This document shows positions 22,901-33,465 of a stretch of DNA of 64,000 nt, piece after piece. Below the pieces are notes generated by a model that was given only the letters and a program-made list of their open reading frames with translations, made no database searches and was not told the DNA's origin. Made by a program: the position numbers and the translations under genes. How positions within the stretch are numbered: the stretch's first letter is position 1; the number at the start of each line of letters is the position of its first letter. The DNA lies in NCBI GenBank assembly GCA_951217055.1, contig OX578284.1, positions 32,452,187 through 32,516,186 of the forward strand, given 5' to 3'. The stretch is from Gerris lacustris (Eukaryota > Arthropoda > Insecta > Hemiptera > Gerridae).

Positions 22901-25900
22901 AGACTTTAATCTAGATGCATTCATATTTTAACATTAAAATTGCATTGTGTATTCTTTTAAAATGTTATTCTTAAGGGAGTTGTGCATGATGTGAATTTAG
23001 ATGGTCACAAATAATTTGGACTTAAATTAAATTAAATTAAATATCTTGGACACATCTCCTTGTATCTATTATTTTTGAAACTGCTAATATAATTTTCTTC
23101 GTTATCTTCTTATTTTGTGAAAATGTAAACCTTGCATTAATTACCTAATTGTTTTTGTTTCAGGTTATTTGGATCTAGCAAACAGAAAAATCAGATTTCA
23201 AAGAATATCTGGATAGATTTAAAGGTGCGTTCTGATTATTTTTACCTTAATTTTAAAACAATTACATTTATTTTCTAGTATATTTTCTAAAACATTCTCT
23301 TTGTAAAAATATTTTTTTAGATTTTCACCATTTAGATAGATACATTGATAGAACTTGGTTGAGAGAACCTTCTTGATAATTCTAGATCTTCTGGAGGTAT
23401 TCTTACTCTCATACTTCATACTATGTATGCGATTGAGTTGATCATAAATTTTGAACCATTTTCAAGAGGTTTATGTGTGGTGTAATTTCAGATGATGCAT
23501 GGTTAATTAATAGAATAAAAGTATTGATTACAAATTATTATAGTGTGGATAGTAAGTATTGTAACAATAATACTATTTGTATCAACTCATACACAACCAA
23601 TTCTTTGGATAGAATAATCTAATAATAATCTAAAACATAGTGTGCCCAATGATTGACATGGTATTTAATATGCCATCAGTAAACTACCCTTTACACATCT
23701 GTTGTCATTTTACTAGGTTAAAACACCGCAACCAAATTTTAGACATTTTTAGAGATCCTCTCTTAACCTAAGTGTATTGAAACTTACTTGAAGAACTCAA
23801 GCCTCTCGTTGTAGTATGAAGCATTGACAACTGTACTAACGCCACCTGCACTAATTGTGCCCTGGATTATGATAGCTATACTGCAGAACATCATAACAAG
23901 AAGCTGAGCTACATCTGTAATAATAGCTGTTCTCAAGCCACCCTGCAACATTAAAGCAAGAATATGTATTAGGATTTATTCATTAAACCTTTTTTGGATA
24001 CCCTTGTTTGACTTGACTTAGTTATCTTTGCACAACATAGATGTTGGAAATCATAGCAGGCCCATGTAAACAACCACCTATGTGATATTTTAAAGATTTA
24101 ATTGCAGTATCGATATGTATATGAGAAAGTTTTACTCGAGTTTGTTGGACATTTTACTTTTTTAGGGTCCTTTGAGCAAAACCAAGGACCCTTATAATTT
24201 CTTGAATAAAGTCTGTCTGTCTGTCAGAATTAAGCGTACATTTTTACTTTCTCATTAAAGAGTAAGTATTACAATGGCGCAGAAATTCAATTTTGAGATT
24301 TTAATGGATTTGCATGTTTTGAGGTCCCCTGAGTCCAAAAAAGTGGTTTTTAAAAATGTCTGTTTGTCATCTGTCTGTGCAGATGCCTGGAGCCTAAACT
24401 ACTTGGCCAATTTTGACGAAATTTGGCATAAATGTTTAGAAAAATCATACCCCGAGGCAAAATCGAAACGTGCATTTTAGCTTAAAATTTGGGGGTGCTA
24501 CCCCCCAAAACTCTGAAAAAACGTGGAACTAAGTTATTTCTCGGTTTCGACGATTTTAATTAAAAAAATCTAAAATGTAGTCCATTTAAATACAAATCTA
24601 ACGATATAAGCCGTTTCCCCGGGAAAAATCTAGTTCCTGAGAAAATAGCTTTAAACACGGACAGAGAGAGGCCGGATTCGATTCCCCGCCTAGAAGTTAT
24701 GATACATTTTGATAAAATGTTCAATAATAATTCAATTTACCTACGAAAACACGAATACTAATAAACGGAAAACATTGGGCTAAGTAATTATAAACTCGTA
24801 TATGAGAAAGTTTGCTTGAGTTGACTCGGACTGATTTTTTGACATAACACCTTCATACTTATCGTTACAGATTTCGAATGTCATTGTCATTTCTATAATA
24901 TGGAAACAGTCGTTTTCACTGTCATATAAATCAATTTGATCTGGACATTTAATCAATTTATTCTACTCAAGTCAAAAAGTATTGTGATAAACCACCAAAC
25001 ATATTTATTAACAAAAAACTTTAACCATTGAGATAACATTCCCTCCATCCAGGTAAACCCCCTTTTGAAGAAAGTGTTTCCACATTCCTAGTTCTTTTCT
25101 AGAATCTTGAATTGCTTCATCCATCTATAATCTGAGTTTTGTTGAAATAAATTGTTATGCTGCATCTCAACTCAAAATAACATTTTGCCAAGACCTTTCA
25201 ATAGCAGTTTTACTAAAGACACACTGACTTAGGACAAAGATAAGCGAGGGTCTAGGGCCTATGCATACATTACTATTATTTTTCTACAATAACGAAGATT
25301 GCGATGAGATTAGAGTATTTTCAACTAAATCAATACAGCTTTAATTTTTTACCACTAATACACCAATAATTGTTCACTTATATAGGTAAATATATATTTG
25401 TTCACTTATATAGGTAAATATACTAAAACAACTAATAATATATAATACGACATTTATGTACTGCAATAAATTAATTGAATACTTACTAGTATTGTGAAGA
25501 AGATGGAGATCGTGCCTATAGACACTATACTGACCCAGTAAGGCATTCCAATGATAGTTTTAAGTGCTACACATGGCGTAAATACTGTTACTCCTAAATT
25601 CAATATGCTTCTCAGAACGTATGTACCTGAGGCTAAACACCGAACCAATCTTGACTTGAATCGCAAGTCTAAATACTGAAAAAAATAATAAGCAATAATT
25701 AGACATCGTGGAACTGAAAATAATCAAATTTTACTATAAAGTATAGGAATCATGTATCCATGGCTAGTTGTAATTCTAGGTCTTCTGATTTACATTTATA
25801 TGTCAGAATAGTTTTATGAACCTTTATGAAAAGGATTATTCTTAAATGAATTGTTTCTGATGTAAATCATTAAATCTTTTGGCTTTTCTCATATTATGTG

Positions 25901-28900
25901 AACAGTTTCCTTGAGAAATTTTTAGATATTACTGAGTTTAAAATATTATAATTTTCTATTGGTCCACGTTTTCTTATGTGTGTATATCGGCACTTCTTTA
26001 GATTGTTACTCCCCTTATAAAAAAAAAACAGAGGGTAGTAACAATCTAGAGAAGGTTTACGGAATGTTCTTCTTTATACTGTTACTCCCCTTATCAAAAC
26101 AGAAGTGGTATATTCCTTCGTCCCAAAGTATATTGGACTAAACATCCCTTTTTACTTTCTCATATAAAGAGAAAGTATTGTAATGGCGCGAAAATTCGAT
26201 TTTCAGATTTTGATGGATTTACACGTTTTATGCTCCCCTGAGTCAAAAAGTGGTTTTTAAAAAATGTCTGTCTGTTTGTCTGTGCAGACGCCTAGAGGCT
26301 ATACTACCGGGCCGATTTTGACGAAATTTGGTATACACGTTCAGAAAAATCATACCCCGAGGCAAAATCGAGAAATGAATTTTAGCCCCAAAGTTGGGGG
26401 CGCTGACCCCCGAAAACTCTGAAAAAACATGAAAAAAAATTATTTCTTGAAAACGGTTCCGACGATTTTGATTAAAAAATTTTAAAATGTAGTCCATTTA
26501 ATTACGAATCTAACGATATAAGCCGTTTTTCCGGGAGAAATCTAGCTCCGGAGAAAATAGCGTAAAACGCGGACGAAGAGAGCCCGGGTTCGATTCCCCG
26601 CCCTGGAGAAGTTATTTTTATGGTAAATTTTGATATAATTTTCAATAATAATCAAACGTATTTACGAAAACTAATAAATGGACAACATTGGATAAGTAAT
26701 TATGAACTCGTATATGAGAAAGTTTTTCTGAGTTGTCTCGGACCGATTTTTCTTAATAGTTATTGAATCAAAGTAATTTTTATTCTAAAACAACATAGGG
26801 GAGTAACAAACTAAAGAAGTACCTGTATAACTTAAGAACTAACCAGTTATATCAAACTCACTCTTGAGTTATGTAGAATGGGAAGGTTCCAAATAAAGCA
26901 AAATAGGATTTTGTTAAAATATGTATCTTTCTGCCGCTAAATTCGCCTGATAGCTAAATTCTGTCGCTAAATTACCCAGGAAGATTTGCCACATTAGCCA
27001 TCTAGGTATGAAGTTTGGTTAAGGTTTAACACTACTGAAATTTTAATTATATTAGAAAATAAAAATGCAATTATATTTAACACTGTTATGAACATTGAGT
27101 TGCTAAGAGCAATTTAAATAGGTTGATAAAGCAAATTCCTCTCCAGAAGTGTAGGACAATCAATAAACTGTAGTTGGGAGCCAATAGGAGTGTAGGAAAA
27201 TCACTAAACTGTAGTTGGGAGCCAATAGGAGGTCGAGATTTTAACATCTAGAAGATCAGATCTCAAAATCTCGAGCTCTCATTGGCTTTCCCTCGATTTT
27301 TCCATGCTGTCAAAAGTTAAAGCTCATTTTGACCAGACTTCTTTATTTTTTTCTAGATAAAGATCAAGTGATTGTTTACTTGTGACAAAGGTTGTATCTT
27401 AACTCTTCTCATTACCCACATCAGAAGCTTATTCTATATCTGGGATTAAAGACCAACCTATTAAATTCTTCTTTATCAAACCCTCTTCTTCATTCCTATT
27501 CTCATTTCATTACAGTTCCTAGTTCCTCATTCAATCATTTAATATTAGTTAATCGTGAATCCTCGGTTTAGAAAAAACGTAGTTTTTAAGGAGTGTATTT
27601 TGGTTCTTACCTGATATACTGAGGTGACTCCTAAAGAGTAATAGACAGGAACGAAGAAGAAACAGACTAGAGGAAATGCAATTATCATTCCATATAAAGT
27701 CTCCCACATAGCACTACCTCTGTAGAATAACTCGCTAGGGTAACCTGATTAACAAATAAGACAGTTTATTACTTAAGATACATTTACTTACTACACGTTA
27801 TATATTGTCGTTATTTATAAACTAAGACTTCGTTTTTTATTATCATTTAATTCTCTAAGAATTTGGAACGAATAGAAATCTAACAAAGTTGAGGGGTTTG
27901 ACCCTACAGTTTGGTCTAAGGGTAAATCTAAAAACTGGGGTGGGGGGCCAATAAGAGCTCGAGATTTTGTCTAGAAGGTCAGATGTCAAAATCTCGAGAA
28001 CGCATTGGCTCTCCTTAGATTTCCCTTCGCTGTCAAAAGTTAAAACTCATCTCGACCAGATTTATAGTAAGCTTTTCGAAAAAGCCATTCGTGCGGAAAT
28101 TTAATTACTCTGCCAATTTTACTAAAATTTTGTTTTTTTTAGACAATTTGTTTCATGGATAACTGTAGTTAAGAGATCGCGTCTTCCTAATTGACAGACA
28201 TACCATATGCTTGTATTAAGATATTTTTTGTGTCTTTCTCGTCCCGAATAATGATTAATATAATATTAGGTTATTACAGAACGGGGGGTCCGGCCACTTT
28301 GCATCTACTGTTTCACATCTCCGGATCCAAACTCACCAGATATGTCGTGTCGGTATTTAGACCTAGGTTTCACACGTAGTTTACTTGAGAAAGTAAAGTG
28401 TAAGAATTTGACCCAGATAAACCCCTGGAAGAATTTTGATTTGCATTAGTAAGAGGACCATCCATATTGCATTAATATTTAATAATAAGCTAACCTATTG
28501 CTTATTATTTGTGAACTACTCATAATATGTCAAAGTCCAAAGTCGCGTAATCTTATAAGTATATAAAAATTTTCAAACTTGTTCAAAGCTTATTTAGAGA
28601 GAAAAAAATATTCTCTTATTTACTGGTATGGATGGTGTTAAATTTGAAATCGATATGTATATCGTAATAGCAATCTACAACATTTAGAAACAATGTTTTG
28701 ACAAAGGTTTTGACTTGACATTCTCCATTTATTTTTCGGATAGAATGTTAAGCGATGTAGGATAAGTTTGTGACTTCCATCGTAGTGAAACTGTAGGAGA
28801 GGGTGTTAAATGACAGATAAAAAGACCGTCTTGTCAAAGAAAGTAGTCGGCAGAAGACGAGCCCTTGCAGATAGTGATGAAAGCTCGACAGAATACGAGA

Positions 28901-31113
28901 AAGAACTTCTTCTGCCGTCCAGTTCCACTGACTTCTGCAGAAACTGTTGTACGTGTAACAACCCTCGAGTTTACAAGCCGAAAAGTCGAGAAAAACAGTT
29001 TTCGAGTGTTGATTCTCACCTGTCAAGAACCAGTTACAAAGAACAGTTAGAGATGAAAGTTTTAAACGAACAAGTAAGTCACCAAGTATCTTCAGGGCAG
29101 TGGAGACATTTAGAAAATCAACTTTTTCGATTGAACGATGCGTCATTTATATTAAACACTTTGTTTAACAGTATTCACGTAACGTCGACTTGTCTTTCAC
29201 GCTTAGCTAATCTTCTATCCGATCACAATAACGGATTCGACGAGAGATGCGAAGAGATCTGCGATAAGATCAACTACGCTCTTGAAACCACACGAGACAT
29301 TGACAACAAACCCTCGGATGAAGCTGTTGATTTTTTATCTAAGAAATCAAATCTAACAAAGGCATCGACAAATTTCGCCGATATCTTGCGAAGAAGCTCT
29401 CTCCCCACTAACAAACAGTTGTCGAAATTGGAAAAACAATATGACGACATTCGGAGTCAATATGTAGACGCTAAATCCAAAGCTCTTCTAAAAATAAACG
29501 GTTCTATCCAAAAGAAAATGGAAAATTTAAACGATCAGCTCCACAAGTACTTGATTCCAGTTTTATCAATTACATCGGATTTCGAAAGACAAATAATGAA
29601 TTGTTTTGCCGAATCTAGCGTTGACGCGATAAAGAAAGGACTAGAAACTAGTAAAAGTTGGACAATGACGCCATTGGAAAAAAATTCTACCTCTCACCAT
29701 GTCGGAGTTTGCTCCAACGGTGGTGCAGGAGACGGAAGACGAAGGAACTGCACTTGCTGCGATTCTACTGAATAAATAATACGTTAATTGGTCCACCTTC
29801 GTGAGCACTATAAAGAAAAAGATGTGTCCAATCAAACACGTGGCTTTTAAATAGGAAATTTTTAATCCCGACTCGTAAGGTTGAAGAAGAAAACTATAAT
29901 CTTTCAATAATCGTTTTGAAATAGGAATATTTGCTGCCTGCAATTATTTAAAATAATAATAAATGCGTTTTTTTTTATCCCATTTTAAAAATATCCTTTA
30001 TTATCTACCGTACCTATTCTACTAAAAGTTTTATAATTATTAATATAAAATAAATTACTTTCCCTGTAATTAGGAAGCGTAGAGTGTGACGTAAGCGACC
30101 GAGGAGAGTAAATTTATTTCCTTTCGTACATTTAATTATTTTTAGAAACAAAGTTAACGAATAACTAGATTTTCGGGTGAAATCCGCATCACGAAGTCCG
30201 TCGTTTCGCTTTCACGACTAGAAGCATATTCAGTGGTGTATCGCACTCTTTCAACTTAAACCCTTTCATGATGATCACCGCATTTCACCGGAAATTAAAT
30301 TATTTATTACGAGTCAAACCGCGAAAGCCTGTTTCTATGCTAACTGCTATTTACGCTAACTGCTATTTATGTGCATAAATAGCAGTTGCAACAATTGCGT
30401 GTTTTGTAAGCTTATTGTTCAATTTTTTATCTGGTCAAAGAAGTTGTCTGGCCAATATCTTAAATTTTTATTTTATACACTTTACAGTGCACAAAAAATA
30501 AAAAAATTGTCCAATAAAATATCTTTTAACCATATAAGGAACCTGTACGCGTTATCAAAATAGGATGGATTCAGATTTCAGATTTTACTTAACGTATTGA
30601 CAATTCAATTAAAAAGGTACAAACACATCGGGCTACAAAGTGTTAACAATTGTTATCAACTTGTGTCCAGATATATGTATGTGGTCAACATTGTTACTTG
30701 TGTCATGTGCCTGAACCAAATTCAGTGTAAAAGTTTCGACACAGAAACTCGGACACAAACAAAAAATTATTTGATATCATGCAGCTCAAAATTTTTTTAG
30801 CAATTATTTTGATATCCCGTCAACTTGTTGCAATTTGACAAGACACATAGTAACAACTGTGTTAACTAAAATACGGTTTTGACGAAATGACAAACTTACC
30901 CAAGAATACTCTGACTCCGAGGAAACCCCTGGCTATGGAAAGCATCATGGCTGTTGTAGATACTTGTCTGGCTGTTGAAAATGCATAATCCGCTTTAGTT
31001 TTCTCTTTAGGTCCGCTGAATCTTCCATAAAAAGCCACCGAGAAACTAGCAAGGATGAGCAATACGAAGACGACATAGTCGAAATAATCATACCAAAGCG
31101 TTGCCCAGTCCAT
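19785..31113 (-). CDS. SLC5-family sodium/solute symporter (SMVT/SMCT-like)
   Basis: complement(join(19785..19963,21012..21112,21333..21559,21673..21827,21980..22098,22191..22409,22614..22754,23788..23942,25487..25675,27611..27744,30900..31113)), 1833 nt, 610 residues. All ten introns are GT-AG and all phases agree, so the model is complete. The product is a plasma-membrane transporter coupling sodium entry to uptake of a small organic solute; relatives carry monocarboxylates, or biotin and pantothenate, and the substrate here cannot be told. Family landmarks in order: first membrane helix at about 13-29, GYPSELFYRG, GVTSVYQ, LASGTYVLRSILNLGVTVF and TPCVALKTIIGMPYW, FDMDPTIR, FGCQQNFVQRY, CDPRALG, and a soluble tail of about 60 residues. 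The length is normal for the family. The start (31113) has a strong context (AGAATGG) just after a probable acceptor, implying an untranslated first exon upstream. An unrelated gene lies antisense in the intron 27745-30899. Confidence 0.93.
21012..21112 (-). CDS. SLC5 coding exon 10 (residues 518-552)
   Basis: It encodes the last membrane helix, with YSVTYMYYSLLGTL leading to LLGLIISYITG. Confidence 0.92.
21333..21559 (-). CDS. SLC5 coding exon 9 (residues 443-518)
   Basis: A helix (GAAVGMVTSHAVVLWITFG) and a long proline-rich, probably extracellular loop with a possible N-glycosylation site NTTF. The loop is the least conserved part. Confidence 0.92.
21673..21827 (-). CDS. SLC5 coding exon 8 (residues 391-442)
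   Basis: Two hydrophobic helices, the second containing TSGPLLGVFILAMF, ending CPPANWK. Confidence 0.93.
21980..22098 (-). CDS. SLC5 coding exon 7 (residues 351-391)
   Basis: It begins SLMFSNLNSLAVVLGEDFF, the conserved S-NSLA-V--EDF motif, then a basic loop KKLPE. Confidence 0.93.
22191..22409 (-). CDS. SLC5 coding exon 6 (residues 278-351)
   Basis: Two membrane helices separated by an extracellular loop with CDPRALG and a D/E-rich segment before PFYV, then the helix IPGVLGLVMASLFNGAL. Confidence 0.94.
22614..22754 (-). CDS. SLC5 coding exon 5 (residues 231-278)
   Basis: It encodes NFDMDPTIR followed by a membrane helix and FGCQQNFVQRYCSM, the family's N/Q-VQRY motif. Confidence 0.94.
23788..23942 (-). 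CDS. SLC5 coding exon 4 (residues 180-231)
   Basis: It begins GGLRTAIITDVAQ, continuing exon 3 (FTIL-GGL) exactly as in the family, then a helix and the loop SYYNERLEFF. Confidence 0.94.
23943..25486 (-). other. SLC5 intron with repeat copy
   Basis: The intron between coding exons 4 and 3. It holds one full copy and a 3' fragment (about 24107-24160) of the dispersed TIR/B-box family, and a 30-bp direct duplication around 25369-25430 (TGTTCACTTATATAGGTAAA twice). Confidence 0.8.
24241..24840 (+). mobile_element. TIR plus B-box dispersed element, copy 1
   Basis: It starts TTTTTACTTTCTCAT and ends with TATATGAGAAAGTT plus a TTGACTCGGACTGA tail. The internal phrase TTCGATTCCCCGCC resembles a tRNA T-arm. 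Similar end to end to 26149-26752 and 50209-50805. Confidence 0.75.
25487..25675 (-). CDS. SLC5 coding exon 3 (residues 117-179)
   Basis: Sixty-three codons, phase 0 at both ends. It carries the most conserved SLC5 stretch, LASGTYVLRSILNLGVTVF, then PYWVSIVSIGTISIFFTIL. Confidence 0.95.
26149..26752 (+). mobile_element. TIR plus B-box dispersed element, copy 2 (best preserved)
   Basis: The 5' end ACTTTCTCATATA is inverted at the 3' side as TATATGAGAAAGT. The 5' end is also palindromic with the following AAAGAGAAAGT. Internally there is GTCTGTCTG, CCGATTTTGACGAAATTTGG and, near 26575, GGGTTCGATTCCCC, which matches the polymerase III B-box consensus GGTTCGANNCC. No useful open frame. Lies in the SLC5 intron 25676-27610. 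Confidence 0.8.
27149..27340 (+). repeat. hairpin repeat, copy A, with 41-bp tandem duplication
   Basis: A 41-bp block ending TAGTTGGGAGCCAATAGGA occurs twice in a row, followed by a stem (TCGAGATTTT ... AAAATCTCGA) and GCTGTCAAAAGTTAAA. Shares its layout with 27935-28065. Confidence 0.7.
27611..27744 (-). CDS. SLC5 coding exon 2 (residues 72-116)
   Basis: It encodes GYPSELFYRG, a membrane helix rich in Phe and Val, and GVTSVYQ, a hallmark of the family. Flanked on both sides by copies of a hairpin-forming repeat. Confidence 0.92.
27935..28065 (+). repeat. hairpin repeat, copy B
   Basis: Same orientation and order as copy A: GGCCAATAAGAG, the stem arm CTCGAGATTTTG, its inverse CAAAATCTCGAG, ATTGGCTC, GCTGTCAAAAGTTAAA. 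The two copies flank SLC5 coding exon 2. Confidence 0.7.
28810..29775 (+). CDS. intronless nested gene, 321 residues, function unknown
   Basis: I do not recognise this family. The frame is open from ATG at 28810 to TAA, with an in-frame stop immediately before the ATG; the start context is weak. Codon usage is richer in C and G than the surroundings, which argues for real coding. The protein is soluble with no signal peptide or membrane segment. The N-terminus is basic with a Ser/Glu patch and a cysteine cluster (FCRNCCTCN, about 42-50). The middle (about 75-270) is helical, with probable coiled-coil stretches (QLSKLEKQYDDIRSQYVDAK; KKMENLNDQLHKYL). The C-terminus is Gly/Arg-rich and ends RRNCTCCDSTE, a second cysteine cluster. 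It lies entirely within an intron of the SLC5 gene on the opposite strand. The lack of introns suggests a retroposed or germline-type gene; that is inference. Confidence 0.8.
   Translation: MTDKKTVLSKKVVGRRRALADSDESSTEYEKELLLPSSSTDFCRNCCTCNNPRVYKPKSREKQFSSVDSHLSRTSYKEQLEMKVLNEQVSHQVSSGQWRHLENQLFRLNDASFILNTLFNSIHVTSTCLSRLANLLSDHNNGFDERCEEICDKINYALETTRDIDNKPSDEAVDFLSKKSNLTKASTNFADILRRSSLPTNKQLSKLEKQYDDIRSQYVDAKSKALLKINGSIQKKMENLNDQLHKYLIPVLSITSDFERQIMNCFAESSVDAIKKGLETSKSWTMTPLEKNSTSHHVGVCSNGGAGDGRRRNCTCCDSTE
29958..29963 (+). terminator. polyadenylation signal of nested gene
   Basis: AATAAA about 185 nt after the stop. Other AATAAA hexamers overlap the stop codon (29771) and occur at 30049. 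Confidence 0.45.
30358..30387. repeat. near-perfect short hairpin
   Basis: AACTGCTATTTAT and its inverse ATAAATAGCAGTT are separated by four bases. A tandem copy of CTAACTGCTATTTA precedes it. Confidence 0.8.
30900..31113 (-). CDS. SLC5 coding exon 1 (residues 1-71)
   Basis: It starts MDWATLWYDYFDYVVF, includes transmembrane helix 1, and ends with G before GTAAGT. An in-frame upstream ATG at 31125 would be used only if the acceptor TTACAG just before AGAATGG were not spliced. Confidence 0.9.
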
Positions 31114-33097
31114 TCTCTGTAACATTGCAAAACAAAACCATTAATAAAAGATTGCTAAATATACATTAGACAAATTATAATAGTTTATAATATCATTATT
31201 CGAATGTGATAATTTTTAAATAAATTCAAAGGCGAGAAGACTGTGCAACTGTGCATGTGAGACGGTAATGAAGGTTCTAACATTTTTAACTAGCTACTAG
31301 CTAAATCCTATAGTGACTCCATGCCGAACTGTTAAACACGGAAAATCAGTTTGCTTTATTAATGTTTTTAATGATATGTCCGACCAGTTACTAGTAATGG
31401 GGTTAGTGCACCCTTTTGCTAAGCCTTATTGCAATAATTAATCTTGGTTTAAAACGTTTTAAAAACTACTGATAGTATTCTTGATTTCTTTAGTATCTTT
31501 GTGAGTATCTAGTATTTATTTGTTTTATCGTAAATTATACTGGATAAACTAGAGTGGAATATGAGACATACTTTGCTCTAAAGTGTGGAATTATATGCTA
31601 TAATTAAGATTATTGCTAGATGTTTAAATTCTGGTTATATTCGCCTTATGCACTTCTTTATACACAATAGTCCAAGTTAGAACAACAATATGTTATTACC
31701 TAATTCGTGATTTTCCTTGCTTTGATGTGTAAAAAGTTTAAATTACTTTTAAAACAAAATGCTAAATTTTTTTTGATTAAGGTAATAGTTAATTAACGGT
31801 AAAAGCTAAAAATATAAATGATTTAAACTCCGAAAACAAGGCCTTATATTAATTAAAATCGATCTAGATCACCATTTGTTAATGATCATCAAGGAAGTGT
31901 GCGTTGAGGTAGCGCAAGAACTTTTTCCATTACGTAACTTTTAATATCCCGTATAGATTTTAAGTTAGGCCTTAATATAGTGTTGGTGTCCAACAGATTA
32001 CAAAAAGCTTCTTAAAGGTCGAATTGATTACTTTTACAAAAGCCTTTCGAAATCGAGTAAGGTGTGTTTCAAATCTAAGATTTGAATTTTTAGATTACAA
32101 TGACAATATAGTTTGTTACGCCTGAGTTATGGACCCCCCATTAGAAAAATAACACACCTTAGTACAAATCAGATTCTTGTGTTGCTTAGGTTTTGAGGCG
32201 GACTTAAGTACTTTCATATAAGCACATATCTTCCTCCTCGAGCCACAAAGTTCCTTTCGTTTGAACTATTACTTATATTATGAGGATTCAAAATAATTGT
32301 CTTCTACATCTGTATTAGATGCAGATACTCTTGGATAAACTTCTTCCAAACCCTGAATCTTTCTTATTTTGAATGCCTCAAAAAAACAGCTGGAAGTTCC
32401 CTCATTTTAGCTTTAGCAAAATGTATTCATTCTGTCATATCACTGCACTTAAAAGCACTCTAGATATGATTATTTCCAAATAGATTTTCCGACTCAACAC
32501 AGCTTTTTGGATCACATCCAAACCATCAAGCCAGAAGCCAATTTTTTATTTTACATCTAAAGCATATACATATATTTTTGTATTTGTATTGGACTATTAT
32601 TACAACTCGTTTCTCGCACACATAGAGAACGTTCTATTATATCCGTCTAAATATAAATCAATTCCCAAGTATACTTGGGCTTATAAAAATAACAATAATG
32701 TAATTTTCCAAATTCGTTACACACGAGTCAGAAAAACTGGCAAATATATTTTTGGACTTGCCATTCGTTTTGTTTAAAAAAAAAACCATTATTAATGTTC
32801 AATAAATTGGTAAAATTACCCAATATTAACTTTTTTGACATGATAAATAACTTATTTAAAATTAATGACTATACTACGTATAAAACGGTATTACTATCTT
32901 ATTAGTAATTGAGGTGAGAAGCAGTACAGTTTAGAAATGATATTTTTTAGCAACTTTAAAAATAGCTTCTAGATATGTAAAGCTACGAGTTAAGAGCATT
33001 AAGAATACATCAGATATTAATCGACTACTGTAGCTGACGAGTAGTATTTGCAAAATAAGTAAAAAGTAAAAGGTGTAAATTTAAAAAATAACACAAA

Positions 33098-33316
33098 TTT
33101 TATCTACGATTGATACGAAATATAAACATTCATCTCTGTTTAGATGCGTAGAAAGTGATTCTTTTTTTAGTTGTAGTCATTATTCATTGCAATTCTTCAC
33201 CTTATCGCACGATTAGCGTGTTTGTTTACATTTAACAAAACTAATTTGCTGTTTGTTTAATTAAAGTAACGGTTTTTTTCTGTATTTAATATTAAAGTCC
33301 AACAATCGTAGATAAA
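33098..33316. mobile_element. MITE-like dispersed element, copy 2
   Basis: Bounded by the perfect 14-bp inverted repeat TTTATCTACGATTG and CAATCGTAGATAAA. The interior matches 5525-5775. Non-coding, 219 bp. Confidence 0.65.
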
Positions 33317-33330
33317 GTACGGTACGCAAC

Positions 33331-33440
33331 TCGTGCGAAAACTGCATTTTGCTTTGCTCGTGTGGTTTTACTACCCCCTCTGTCGCTCGGGTGCATACTC
33401 CACACTCGCTTGCAAAATGCTACTTTCCGCACTAGACGCG
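33331..33440. repeat. imperfect inverted repeat next to the MITE
   Basis: GCATTTTGCTTTGCTCGTGTGG pairs imperfectly with CCACACTCGCTTGCAAAATGC, 35 bases apart. CpG-rich for this region. Confidence 0.6.
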
Positions 33441-33465
33441 TAATGTAGTATTTTTTCTTTCGAGA

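Larger units (their letters stand above)
27745..30899 (-). other. SLC5 intron that hosts an antisense gene
   Basis: A GT-AG intron of 3155 bp between coding exons 1 and 2, carrying the intronless plus-strand gene and hairpin repeat copy B. Confidence 0.85.

Noticed and set aside
24274..24480. Open frame of 68 codons inside the SLC5 intron
   Set aside because: It lies in the 5' half of the TIR plus B-box repeat and is not preserved in the other copies.
26560..26605. tRNA gene suggested by GGGTTCGATTCCCC
   Set aside because: The motif occurs at the same place in several copies of the dispersed element, without an A box or cloverleaf nearby.
28748..29146. Open frame of 132 codons on the minus strand
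   Set aside because: Antisense shadow of the nested plus-strand gene; no motifs and poorer codon composition.
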